From positions 11,460,396-11,524,395 of the forward strand of contig JAZAYU010000009.1 in NCBI GenBank assembly GCA_038501625.1: a DNA stretch of 64,000 nucleotides. The letters are read 5' to 3'. The DNA is from Corbicula japonica. Its lineage: Eukaryota > Mollusca > Bivalvia > Venerida > Cyrenidae. A program made the position numbers and the translations under genes. Shown one piece after another: positions 58,200 to 64,000 of this stretch. The notes under the pieces were generated by a model. That model did not search any database, was not told the origin of the DNA, and saw nothing but the letters and a program-made list of their open reading frames with translations. The first letter of the stretch is position 1. Each line of letters opens with the position of its first letter.

Positions 58200-60957
58200 C
58201 TCAGCTGAATGATGTAATAAAGTCATATTCCAAACGATAAACTACATTGAAAATATAATATTACTTGCAGCAGATAAAAACTTATAACCCATTCCTTCAA
58301 AGAACACCAAAGAACAAAATTGGTTTTAAATAAAACATAAAAAATAATGAAAATTACTTACATAAATGCAGTGTCTAGCATTTCCGCCAAACTCCAGTCT
58401 GCACTGCTCGTCCAAAGAATAACTCATTCCCAGAGGCATTCTGATGTCCTCTTTGACCACTGTGTAAGGGTTGTTGTTTAGGCAAGGCAATGTTCTGAGA
58501 ACATAATAAAGAACGTTGTTTCATTATATGTGCGTTTTTAGAGGTTCTTAGCTTTTATTTTGTAGAAGTGCCCTATCAGACGGCCTCGGTAGCTCCATTG
58601 GAAGAGCGAAGGCACGGTGAGCATGGTAAAATATTGCAGGCTGTTGTTTTCAAACAAAAAAGCGCCCAACGAGGGACTTGAGCCTCCGAACCTCAGATTT
58701 CAAGACTTAAATGTCTGGTTCTCTGCCAACTGAGCTAGCTGGGCATCATATCACTATATCAAGCTTCACTTTAAAACGCAACGTAAATTGTTTTTAAGAA
58801 AATAGCGCCCAACGGGGGACTTGAACCCCCGACCCTCAGATACCGGTTCGCTTAAAAGTCTGATGCTCTACCGACTGAGCTAGCCGGGCGTTATAATTTA
58901 CCTAAGCTTTATTTTAGGGATGGCATTTTCCACCTATTTTACCATTCGAATGTTCGAATCAGTTTGCATTCGAACGTTCGAATGTTCGAATTATTATCAA
59001 ACAATTACATAAACCATGAAATGACCTGTTTTTATCGGTAAACCCTCACAGTTTCCCCGAAACTACGAAATTGTCATTCAAATAGATTTTGCCTATAATA
59101 TCCAAGTATTCCAAAATCTTAATAGTGAGTTTATTTATCGGAAAATGAGACGGATCTACCTCTATAACTTTTTATGGTATTGAAAGTGAAAATATGATTT
59201 CTTCGATGTGAAATAAAAAATATATAGTAAAGGTGAGGTATTGTCATAGTGTGTTGACAAATTGACAGTTCGCTGGTACCCAAGAATTCTGTCTCAAAAC
59301 GGGACCTGTGTAGCTCTTACAGGTGTTGAATGACACGTGTTAAGTATACATTGTGCCTTAACTTGGACCCCTAAATCTGATGTTTGGCGTGTCAAAGATT
59401 TTTACAGTATATTCTCTAACTGACATTACAATAGGTGTGTAGAACTCGATTTTCATTACTGAATGGCTCTATCGATTTACTAAATTAATCATTAATTGTT
59501 ACGATATGCTGTAAATAGTACAATATTTTTAATTATTAGATCTTTATTTATATTTTATTACATTCGTATTTAAGTAGATCTATTATGCACTAACTTTCAA
59601 ATTTTATAATGCGCGCGCACACAGTTTGTTTTGATCCGCACTTTTTATTTTAGCCATATGTTACAAAAGAACGCGCGTGCGCGGAAATCAATATACAGAA
59701 ATGTTATTTTCTACATGTATTTTGTAAACGGAAAGTGATTTATCTTGACGGTATTTGTGTCTAATTAATACTAAACCTTCTTGATTCATTATCGAATTTT
59801 CACGAACGTTCGAATGCTTCAAATGCATTCGAATGTTCAAAACGTTATCCGAACGTTCTAATGTTCGAACGTTAGTTTACATCCCTACTTTATTTACATC
59901 ATGATTTACTTTAAATTTGGTTCTGATGTGAAGAAGTGCCTTTTGGTACCATGCAGAATAAACTATAGGAATAGTTGGTTTAGTTTTGTTAACAAATGCC
60001 GACCTTTGGTTTGATCATTCATAAAATTTAAATAGAATTGTAATGTGTAAAATTATCATATAAATACCCAATGACTTCTGCCATTTTGGTTTTGCTACAA
60101 CCTGACCACCAGTAATGGTTAAATGAGGACTGGACTATTGTTGCCATGATACTGGTGGTGTATGCTTGTCCGTGGCACGTGTTACCGTGCCCGTCGTGCA
60201 TCAAACCAATTCTGAAATAAACAATGGTTCTGTACTTATCGACTTATCCAAAATTAGTTAAAAATAAACATCAAATACTATTTTTTGCAACTGTAATATT
60301 TAGCAAGCTTTACGTATGGATTGCGTTGTTTAAAAAAAAGAAAAAAACTTGTTCACAAGTGTTACGTTATACGTTGAAATCATCGGATGACTTTCACATG
60401 AGCTATTATTTACGTAGTAAGGTGAACATCATTGGAAGACTTACTCGTGAGCTACTAGTGACGTTATACGTTGAACATGCATTGGAATACTTACACATGA
60501 GCTACTAATTGCGTTATAAGTGGAACATTATTGGAAGACAAATAACTTGTTCACAAGTGTTACGTTATACATTGAACATCATCGAATGACTTTCACATGA
60601 GCTATTATTTACTTAACAAGGTCAACATCATTGGAAGACTTACTCGTGAGCTACTAGTGACGTTATACGTTGAACATAATTGAAAGACTTACACATCATA
60701 AACTACTAGTTACTTCATACTTTGAACTTTGTAGGAAGACTTACACGTGAGATACTTGAACATCAAGTTACGTTTTAAGTTGAACATCATTGGAAGACTT
60801 AAACGTGAGCTATTAGTTGCGTTTTAAGTTGAACATCATTGGAAGACTTACACGTGAGCTATTTCATGGGCGATGACAAATGAGCTAGTGAAGCCATCGT
60901 CTTTGACCAGAGCACAGTTCCGCATCGGCAGACAGAGTCCTGTGATTGGTGCATAAC
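45875..60957 (-). CDS. ADAMTS metalloprotease, ADAMTS16/18-like, 5' part missing (17 exons in window)
   Basis: Exon ranges are given in the following entries; all junctions keep frame and yield about 1,151 residues plus stop. Domain order: second half of the catalytic domain with the complete zinc motif HEIAHVIGLMHD and a SIMA Met-turn; disintegrin-like region ([21 protein letters not shown]); central TSR ([17 protein letters not shown]); Cys-rich domain ([40 protein letters not shown]); spacer; ten C-terminal TSRs; six-Cys PLAC domain and a basic tail. ADAMTS proteins are secreted zinc proteases of the extracellular matrix. The Cys-rich motifs and the PLAC end point to the ADAMTS16/18 branch, but eleven TSRs in total exceed the six of those vertebrate proteins. 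The prodomain and early catalytic exons were not found up to 64,000 and presumably lie further right. Catalytic residues look intact, so an active protease is expected (inference). Confidence 0.93.
46157..46272. repeat. Direct repeat, right copy (flanks the PLAC exon)
   Basis: CTTCCTTTATTTAGGCAAAACAAATAAGTCAAG matches the copy beginning near 45,288. Together the copies bracket the terminal exon at about 0.9 kb spacing, as after a tandem duplication or the insertion of two copies of one element. Confidence 0.85.
46669..46727. promoter_or_regulatory. Three CRE palindromes in a 20-bp tandem repeat
   Basis: The unit AAATGAAAGTTATGACGTCA is repeated three times, placing full cAMP-response elements TGACGTCA at 46,679, 46,699 and 46,719, exactly 20 bp apart. 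A fourth lies at 47,287 within the TIR element. CREB/ATF proteins bind this palindrome; use as an enhancer or alternative promoter here is inference. Confidence 0.7.
47089..47782. mobile_element. Non-autonomous TIR DNA transposon (694 bp) with TA target duplication
   Basis: The left terminus CACTCACCGGCATTTCTAATTACACAC... is repeated exactly as reverse complement at the right end for at least 55 bp. The dinucleotide TA flanks both ends (47,087-47,088 and 47,783-47,784), as expected for Tc1/mariner-type insertion. The interior has no long ORF and carries CRE and ACGTCA motifs. Confidence 0.85.
47919..48185 (-). repeat. 47-bp minisatellite derived from an exon 3' end and its splice donor
   Basis: On the minus strand the unit reads GATAAGCTGTGTGTAGGTAT, then GTACTCGAGTGTGTCTAAT and a short AT-rich tail. 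Copies start about every 47 bp (landmarks AGACACACTCGAG at 47,961, 48,008, 48,055, 48,102 and 48,151), with a diverged sixth near 47,925. The rightmost unit is the real junction of the upstream exon (GATGAGCCGTGT|GTAGGT), so each copy repeats about 12 exon bases plus a donor. Confidence 0.9.
48175..48306 (-). CDS. ADAMTS exon: last TSR (second part)
   Basis: Acceptor ATGCTCCAG|TGTTCC, donor CCGTGT|GTAGGT, phase 0 at both ends. Encodes [16 protein letters not shown] ... [12 protein letters not shown] ... EPC, completing the TSR whose WGAGPWSM lies in the preceding exon. Confidence 0.9.
48832..49048 (-). CDS. ADAMTS exon: one full TSR and the start of the next
   Basis: Acceptor CTTTACTAAG|ATTTGG, donor TCTATG|GTAATA. 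Encodes [20 protein letters not shown] ... [18 protein letters not shown], then [11 protein letters not shown]. Confidence 0.9.
49556..50899 (-). CDS. ADAMTS large exon: seven consecutive TSRs
   Basis: 1,344 nt, 447 complete codons, no stop. Acceptor TTCATTAAAG|GTATAT, donor TACAA|GTAAGC. Seven TSRs start at [70 protein letters not shown] and [11 protein letters not shown]. They run end to end without linkers, each of about 60 residues with the six-Cys pattern. The last two lack the usual CG after the second cysteine pair (ASRCYE, NATCVK). WxxW motifs for C-mannosylation are partly kept. The low repeat-to-repeat identity means these are old duplications despite the missing introns. Confidence 0.95.
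50900..51605 (-). other. ADAMTS intron with a dispersed repeat fragment
   Basis: About 51,150-51,330 matches the 41.6-kb repeat (TTTTGCATGCAACATT, ACAACTTGTAC). The opposing ORFs near 51,379-51,582 show no domain. Confidence 0.6.
51606..51738 (-). CDS. ADAMTS exon: second half of the first C-terminal TSR
   Basis: Acceptor GATTTTCAG|GAGTGC, donor TCTGTTAT|GTAAGA. Encodes [20 protein letters not shown] ... CQYIES ... VPCEMIDC. Confidence 0.9.
52130..52268 (-). CDS. ADAMTS exon: spacer end and start of the first C-terminal TSR
   Basis: Acceptor TTTGTTGAAG|GTGTAC, donor GGGAAAG|GTGCAC (phase 1). Encodes [13 protein letters not shown], typical of the spacer end, then [17 protein letters not shown]. 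Confidence 0.9.
52880..53043 (-). CDS. ADAMTS exon: spacer domain core
   Basis: Acceptor TTGGTTGCAG|CTTTACG, donor CTACTG|GTAACA. Encodes [36 protein letters not shown], the conserved NG and GPL motifs of ADAMTS spacers. Confidence 0.9.
53590..53682 (-). CDS. ADAMTS exon: spacer start
   Basis: Acceptor TTTATTCCAG|CTGGTGG, donor TTTCTAT|GTTTGT (phase 1). Encodes [20 protein letters not shown] ... SPHFL. A longer ORF in another frame over the same bases is a shadow. Confidence 0.85.
54094..54220 (-). CDS. ADAMTS exon: end of the Cys-rich domain
   Basis: Acceptor TTATGATCAG|AAAGTAGG, donor AGTGCTG|GTAAGC (phase 1). Encodes [20 protein letters not shown] and [14 protein letters not shown], the hallmark of ADAMTS proteins. 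Confidence 0.95.
54790..54945. repeat. Dispersed repeat fragment in an ADAMTS intron
   Basis: GATTGAGCCTGTTCATGGGA and CCCCGGGTTGAGCG match the 9.1-kb copy in reverse complement over about 140 bp, with indels. Confidence 0.75.
55101..55234 (-). CDS. ADAMTS exon: Cys-rich domain, middle
   Basis: Acceptor TTTTTCTAG|CTGAAG, donor TGCGAG|GTAGTA. Encodes [16 protein letters not shown] ... [20 protein letters not shown]. Confidence 0.93.
55697..55799 (-). CDS. ADAMTS exon: Cys-rich domain, start
   Basis: Acceptor TTTTTGTCAG|GAGTGT, donor TCCAAAA|GTGGCA (phase 1). Encodes [20 protein letters not shown] and [13 protein letters not shown]. Confidence 0.9.
56335..56775. repeat. 29-bp minisatellite with a CACGTG E-box in most units
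   Basis: The unit TTATGTGTTTACCTCACGTG TCCATTACC repeats about 15 times. About a dozen units keep a perfect CACGTG; the leftmost are diverged. It lies in an ADAMTS intron. Open frames across it (up to 196 codons) exist only because the unit lacks stops in those frames. Confidence 0.93.
56859..56922 (-). CDS. ADAMTS exon: end of the central TSR
   Basis: Acceptor TATTTAACAG|ACCACAG, donor GCAAAG|GTATGC. Encodes [21 protein letters not shown], the P-x-x-G-x-x-C-x-G end of the ADAMTS central TSR. Confidence 0.9.
57200..57345 (-). CDS. ADAMTS exon: disintegrin-like end and central TSR
   Basis: Acceptor TTTTTAACAG|TGGAATTG, donor TCTCCTGA|GTATAC (phase 2). Encodes [16 protein letters not shown], then [17 protein letters not shown] and [12 protein letters not shown]. 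Both Trp of the WxxW motif are present. Confidence 0.93.
57727..57843 (-). CDS. ADAMTS exon: disintegrin-like region
   Basis: Acceptor CTATTTTAG|TTCAGT, donor CCCGAG|GTACAC, phase 0 both sides. Encodes [18 protein letters not shown] and [12 protein letters not shown]. Confidence 0.92.
58144..58197. repeat. (AAT)n microsatellite, about 17 units
   Basis: Uninterrupted trinucleotide run in an ADAMTS intron. Confidence 0.97.
58362..58494 (-). CDS. ADAMTS exon: catalytic domain end and disintegrin-like start
   Basis: Acceptor TATGTTCTCAG|AACATTG, donor ATTTAT|GTAAGT (perfect consensus). Encodes [33 protein letters not shown] and ARHCIY. Confidence 0.93.
58577..58607 (+). pseudogene. tRNA 5'-half fragment
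   Basis: GACGGCCTCGGTAGCTCCATTGGAAGAGCG resembles a tRNA acceptor strand and D arm, with no anticodon arm or box B following. Confidence 0.4.
58663..58744 (-). tRNA. tRNA-Lys(UUU)-like gene, probably a pseudogene, with a 9-nt insertion
   Basis: Minus-strand sequence begins GCCCAGCTAGCTCAGTTGGC and ends with box B (GGAGGCTCAAGTCCCTC region) and GTTGGGCG. The anticodon loop reads C-A-TTT-A-A: the invariant U33 is replaced by A, the anticodon stem has a C-A mismatch, and 9 extra bases lie between loop and 3' stem. A T6 terminator follows. Related to the better copy at 58,806. Confidence 0.6.
58806..58889 (-). tRNA. tRNA-Lys(UUU) with an 11-nt intron-like insertion
   Basis: The 7-bp acceptor stem GCCCGGC/GTTGGGC, D arm GCTCAGTCGGTAGAGC and perfect T arm GGGGG-TTCAAGT-CCCCC are all present. 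The anticodon stem TCAGA/TCTGA encloses CTTTTAA, but with 11 extra bases at the canonical intron position (after 37). Removing them gives a standard 73-nt tRNA-Lys(UUU). A T4 stretch follows the 3' end. It lies in an intron of the ADAMTS gene, on the same strand. Confidence 0.78.
58915..59887. mobile_element. Non-autonomous hAT-type transposon (973 bp) with 8-bp TSD
   Basis: Ends TAGGGATGG... and ...CATCCCTA are short TIRs of hAT type. The 8-bp target duplication CTTTATTT flanks the element exactly (58,907-58,914 and 59,888-59,895). Clusters of TTCGAACGTTCGAATG-like subterminal repeats lie within about 120 bp of each end, as in hAT transposase-binding regions. No transposase ORF. It is inserted 18 bp upstream of the tRNA-Lys 5' end. 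Confidence 0.88.
60068..60211 (-). CDS. ADAMTS exon: zinc-site end, Met-turn, catalytic domain C-terminal part
   Basis: Acceptor GTTTATTTCAG|AATTGG, donor GTCATTGG|GTATTT. Encodes [33 protein letters not shown]. It provides the third zinc histidine and Asp of HExxHxxGxxHD and the methionine of the Met-turn. Confidence 0.93.
60345..60860 (-). repeat. About 50-bp minisatellite derived from the catalytic exon's 3' end and donor
   Basis: Nine spaced copies of a motif that reads on the minus strand TAGCTCACGTGTAAGTCTTCCAATGATGTTCAACTTATAACG. GAGCTA landmarks lie near 60,401, 60,449, 60,499, 60,599, 60,649, 60,697, 60,751, 60,805 and 60,857. The last is the real exon end GAAATAGCTCACGT|GTAAGT. A larger duplication of about 199 bp (AACTTGTTCACAAGTGTTAC at 60,347 and 60,546) is superimposed. 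Confidence 0.88.
60852..60957 (-). CDS. ADAMTS exon: zinc-binding helix of the catalytic domain (most 5' exon found)
   Basis: Acceptor TTCTTCCACAG|GTTATG, donor GCTCACGT|GTAAGT. Encodes [36 protein letters not shown]. The two first zinc histidines and the catalytic Glu (HEIAH) are intact. The exon begins with two bases of a codon, so an upstream exon is required; none was recognised in the remaining 3 kb. Confidence 0.92.
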
Positions 60958-61498
60958 CTGTGGAAGAAATGATTTAACCGAGGCTACTTAGCGACTCGCA
61001 TACGCGAATTTCATAAAACAGTATTTTCACTTTTTCTTAAAGTTTTGCAGTTTGGCCAAGCACTGAGAAAAAGTGACTAATTCAGGGTAAGTGTGTTTTT
61101 AAAGTTTTTATTGTTGAAAAAATACCTCATAACTGACACATATATTTTACATATGCATTGTTTTAATACGGGATAGTTTGTGAATCAAAGATATGTAAAA
61201 CTGAGCTCTGAAAATGTACTTGGCCTTAACGAATTTAATGTTCAGGAAAAATAGAAATGAAAAACAATCATTCCCGATGAATTATAAAAAGTTTAAATAG
61301 GAAAAATATTTTGAGCTTCATGTGAACTAACAAAAGTTGAAGTAAAAAAGGCGTTATATTTTGAAAATTCACCTTTACAAGTATTTACATTCCATTTATA
61401 AAAGAAAACATGATCATTTTTCTTTCCTGATCAGTATATGAAAAGAAATGAAGTATTAAATACAGAAACGGGGAATTAAAAAAAAATCAAAACAATCC
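60958..61498. other. ADAMTS intron, nothing recognised
   Basis: AT-rich, with no splice-bounded ORF on the minus strand and no repeat noted. Confidence 0.5.
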
Positions 61499-61609
61499 TG
61501 CTCCAGGTGAGGCTCGAACTCACAGCCTCCGCATAGCCTCTTCCCTCGCAATGCAAGGGGAAGGTACTGTCTATAAGTACGGCGCGCTAACCGATTGCGC
61601 CACTGGAGC
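61499..61609 (-). tRNA. tRNA-Ile(UAU) with 37-nt intron, copy 1
   Basis: Minus-strand GCTCCAGTGGCGCAATCGGT...CTTATA|intron|A TGCGG...GTTCGAGCCTCACCTGGAGCA. The acceptor stem GCTCCAG/CTGGAGC, D and T arms and anticodon stem CCGTA/TGCGG are intact. The intron interrupts after position 37, as in animal tRNA-Ile(UAU) genes. T-runs follow the 3' end. Confidence 0.95.
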
Positions 61610-61741
61610 AGTTGTACAGTGTTAGCGAAGTTTATTTTGAAAACTTTACAGTTATACTGCGATAGCGAAACGTTTATTCGTGCAATGATATGTGCTAGAA
61701 AAAACATTCCAATATTTTTGTTAAATCCACTAATAGTACAA

Positions 61742-61808
61742 AGTACTTGTTGTCAGCCCTTTTTATGGAACAGGCTGTGCGGAGGTTATAAATTCGAGCC
61801 TCACATGG
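61742..61808 (+). pseudogene. Truncated tRNA-Ile relic, divergent from copy 1
   Basis: AAGTACTTGTTGTCAG ... CAGGCTGTGCGGAGGTTATA, AATTCGAGCCTCACATGGA corresponds to the tRNA from the anticodon arm through the T arm and part of the acceptor; the 5' half is missing. Confidence 0.8.
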
Positions 61809-61873
61809 ATCATTTTTAAATAATTTTATGGAAACCTTTTACGCCATATTCAATTATCTAGATCGAACTTTAG

Positions 61874-61996
61874 CCGAACCTCTCATTACAATGAACAACG
61901 AGGCTGGAGATCATGTTACTTAAAAAGCGAGTATTGTCGAAATTCTCAGTCTCTAATATCATTCGAAATATAATAATTTTGTAGGATATCTGTATT
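61874..61996. repeat. Inverted-repeat arm (partner at 63,864-63,993)
   Basis: AACCTCTCATTACAATG, CGAGGCTGGAGATCATGTTACTT and AATTCTCAGTCTCTAATATC, TTTTGTAGGATATCTGTAT recur in reverse complement at the right edge of the window with small indels. Confidence 0.88.
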
Positions 61997-62241
61997 AACA
62001 TCATGAAAAGCGCTGCTGTCTATCGGTTCAAAATGTTGCAGTCGGATTTGTTAAACTATTTTCATAATTTATGGACTGTTGCAGCTATTATAAACCGCCT
62101 TTCTTTTTTGATCACCTGTCCACATATCGGCTTCTGGAATAGAACTTCCTTTAAACTCATACCATATCCTTACGATATATAACAGAACACATGAAAAACA
62201 TTTTGTTTTTGTATTATATGTATAGAGCACTTGGACAATCA

Positions 62242-62248
<7 letters not shown>

Positions 62249-62297
<49 letters not shown>
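62249..62297. repeat. (GT)n microsatellite, about 24 units
   Basis: Uninterrupted dinucleotide run. The poly-His-Thr ORF on the other strand is an artefact of it. Confidence 0.97.
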
Positions 62298-62299
<2 letters not shown>

Positions 62300-62782
62300 T
62301 AATGTAAACACATTTTAACAAATCATACCAGTGAAACAATACATATATGCATGTAAGCATTTTACATATGTATAAAGAAATGCTGCGAAACATCAGACAA
62401 TTATATAAATCAAACAGAATATTAATAAGCGATATTCACTTAACTGCCAATTTTTAATTTTTAAATTTGTCTTGTCCAGTCAATTGTCCAAAGCTGAATG
62501 CCTTATTCACTCAATAACTTTAGCACGAAAACTTCGTGCAAAAAGGACATCTATCGGATACTTTATTCGACCAATGGAAATTAATTTTCTTCTAATTCAC
62601 TATCATTCAACCGAAGAAAATTATATATATGTGCATACTGCACTCCATATGCTGTAAAAGGACATATACGTATATTCTATCACACTATTCTCCATTTCTC
62701 AGGTGTGATAATTGTCTCCACATTTACTGAAAGTCTAAACTTGTAAATCATACCATTCGTCAAGTTCGTCAAAAAGGTATCC

Positions 62783-62893
62783 TGCTCCAGGTGAGGCTCG
62801 AACTCACAGCCTCCGCATAGCCTCTTCCCTCGCAATGCAAGGGGAAGGTACTGTCTATAAGTACGGCGCGCTAACCGATTGCGCCACTGGAGC
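62783..62893 (-). tRNA. tRNA-Ile(UAU) with 37-nt intron, copy 2
   Basis: Identical to copy 1 by eye over all 111 bases, intron included; a T5 terminator follows. It forms one arm of an inverted duplication with copy 3. Confidence 0.95.
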
Positions 62894-62984
62894 AGATACA
62901 ACGCGATAACGAAGTTTAAATTCAAAAGTTTATCATTGCAATTATAAATACTCGCAAATACTTTCCCCTATAAAATGGTACAAA

Positions 62985-63050
62985 GTACTTAAGACAGTAC
63001 CTTCTTCAAGTATTTCTATGCAACAGGCTGCGCGAAGGTTAAGAGTTCGA
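62985..63050 (+). pseudogene. Truncated tRNA-Ile relic, divergent from copy 2
   Basis: GTACTTAAGACAGTACCTTC ... CTATGCAACAGGCTGCGCGA, AGGTTAAGAGTTCGA aligns with the intron-containing tRNA from the anticodon arm to box B. The D arm and acceptor are gone. Confidence 0.8.
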
Positions 63051-63377
63051 TTTTTGTCGATGCGAGTTCAATGGTGAAAGGAGAAATACCTTAAATCATT
63101 TCGAAGGAGTGAAATATATTTGATTGGGAAGTGGTGTTCCGACTGAAATTTTTACATATGCTATCCTAAATCCAGAGACTTTTTTCATATTCTGCTTTTC
63201 CAAACATAAATTTGCTATCAGTGTGTAAGTAAAAACATGTCATTTACTAAAGATATTCCTTTCAGGCCATACTAGCCATTTAATGCCCCCAAACGGCAGA
63301 AAAATTTGGACTATTTAGTGTCAGGCATTGTCTAGCCCGAGTAGTAACATTCGGTGGACTATAAATAGGTAATTAGC

Positions 63378-63440
63378 CATAACCTCCGCACAGCCTGTTG
63401 CATAGAAATACTTGAAGAAGGTACTGTCTTTTAAGTACTT
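63378..63440 (-). pseudogene. Truncated tRNA-Ile relic, divergent from copy 3
   Basis: Reverse complement of the relic at 62,985 (ATAACCTCCGCACAGCCTGT, TGAAGAAGGTACTGTCTTTT), part of the inverted duplication. Confidence 0.8.
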
Positions 63441-63528
63441 TGTACCATTTAATAGAGGAAATATTCGCGCGTATTTATAATTGCAATGATAAACTTTTAA
63501 GTTTAAGCTTCGTTATCGCGTCATATCT

Positions 63529-63639
63529 GCTCCAGTGGCGCAATCGGTTAGCGCGCCGTACTTATAGACAGTACCTTCCCCTTGCATTGCGAGGGAAGAG
63601 GCTATGCGGAGGCTGTGAGTTCGAGCCTCACCTGGAGCA
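63529..63639 (+). tRNA. tRNA-Ile(UAU) with 37-nt intron, copy 3
   Basis: Same 111-bp sequence as copies 1 and 2, opposite orientation; TTTT follows at 63,647. All stems are intact, so it is probably functional. Confidence 0.95.
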
Positions 63640-63863
63640 GGATATGTTTTGACGAACGTTTAGATAACATTTACTAGCCTAAGACATTCAACAAATATGG
63701 CGATCATTATCACGCCTGAAAATAAGTATTTATAAACACACACCAGTTAACCTACATAGCCAGGAGCGGACGGCTGATTCATGAGCAGACTCAACTTTAG
63801 TTTTGCATATTTGAAAGCTGTGCTGTTAACAATATGTCAACAACCTTATAATTGAGGATCTTC

Positions 63864-63993
63864 ATACAGATATCCTACAAAATTATTATAATTCGAATAT
63901 TATTAGAGACTGAGAATTTCAACAACCTTCGCTTTTTTAAGTAACATGATCTTCAGCCTCGTTTAAATCACATGACATTGTAATGAGAGGTTC
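63864..63993. repeat. Inverted-repeat arm (partner at 61,874-61,996)
   Basis: CAGATATCCTACAAAATTATTATAATTCGAATATTATTAG and AAGTAACATGATCTTCAGCCTCG, CATTGTAATGAGAGGTTCG mirror the left arm. The arm may continue beyond the window. Confidence 0.88.
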
Positions 63994-64000
63994 GACAAAA

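Noticed and set aside
60958..64000. Search for the ADAMTS prodomain and early catalytic exons
   Set aside because: No minus-strand segment with ADAMTS-like motifs and splice sites was found; the region is filled by tRNA genes, inverted repeats and microsatellites, so these exons are assumed to lie outside the window.

Overview
The window looks like AT-rich nuclear DNA of an invertebrate animal, most likely a mollusc and probably a bivalve. The reasons are spliced genes with GT-AG introns, animal-type protein families (an Usher 1G scaffold, an ADAMTS protease with many thrombospondin repeats), a polymerase-III tRNA-Ile(UAU) with the usual metazoan intron, and a heavy load of satellites, foldback MITEs and tRNA-derived repeats. 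The species cannot be fixed from the sequence alone. Nothing bacterial, no CRISPR array and no operon is present.

Layout, left to right. 1-8.8 kb is a divergent 112-bp satellite with a higher-order duplication. 8.8-15.2 kb has no convincing gene; it holds repeat fragments, a 90-bp minisatellite and a candidate DNA transposon. 15.25-28.85 kb (+) is a complete three-exon USH1G/SANS homologue with an 11.6-kb first intron. 28.9-35.0 kb is intergenic. 35.05-40.92 kb (+) is a nine-exon gene that I assembled from splice sites. It encodes a secreted, probably GPI-anchored protein with four copies of a seven-cysteine module, possibly of the DUF19/T20D4.11-like group. 41.4-41.95 kb holds two near-perfect foldback MITEs, followed by about 23 almost identical copies of a 142-bp satellite (42.0-45.25 kb).

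From 60.96 kb down to 45.88 kb on the minus strand lies most of an ADAMTS metalloprotease gene, closest by motif to ADAMTS16/18. Seventeen exons join in frame to about 1,151 residues: the zinc-binding half of the catalytic domain, the disintegrin-like region, the central TSR, the Cys-rich and spacer domains, ten C-terminal TSRs (seven within one 1.34-kb exon) and a PLAC domain. The prodomain and the first part of the catalytic domain are not found and probably lie beyond 64 kb. Its introns carry two tRNA-Lys-like genes, a hAT-type element with an 8-bp target duplication, a TIR element with a TA duplication, an E-box minisatellite, three phased CRE palindromes, and two minisatellites built from exon-intron junctions. 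The last 2.5 kb is an inverted duplication carrying three intron-containing tRNA-Ile(UAU) genes, each paired divergently with a truncated tRNA-Ile relic.

The three protein genes need not act together. USH1G is an intracellular ankyrin/SAM scaffold, the nine-exon protein is extracellular, and the ADAMTS is a secreted matrix protease. The most unusual signal is structural: in two separate introns of the ADAMTS gene, the end of an exon together with its splice donor has been tandemly amplified into a 47-50 bp minisatellite, which lays out arrays of decoy 5' splice sites. A perfect 224-bp palindrome sits in an intron of the cysteine-rich gene.
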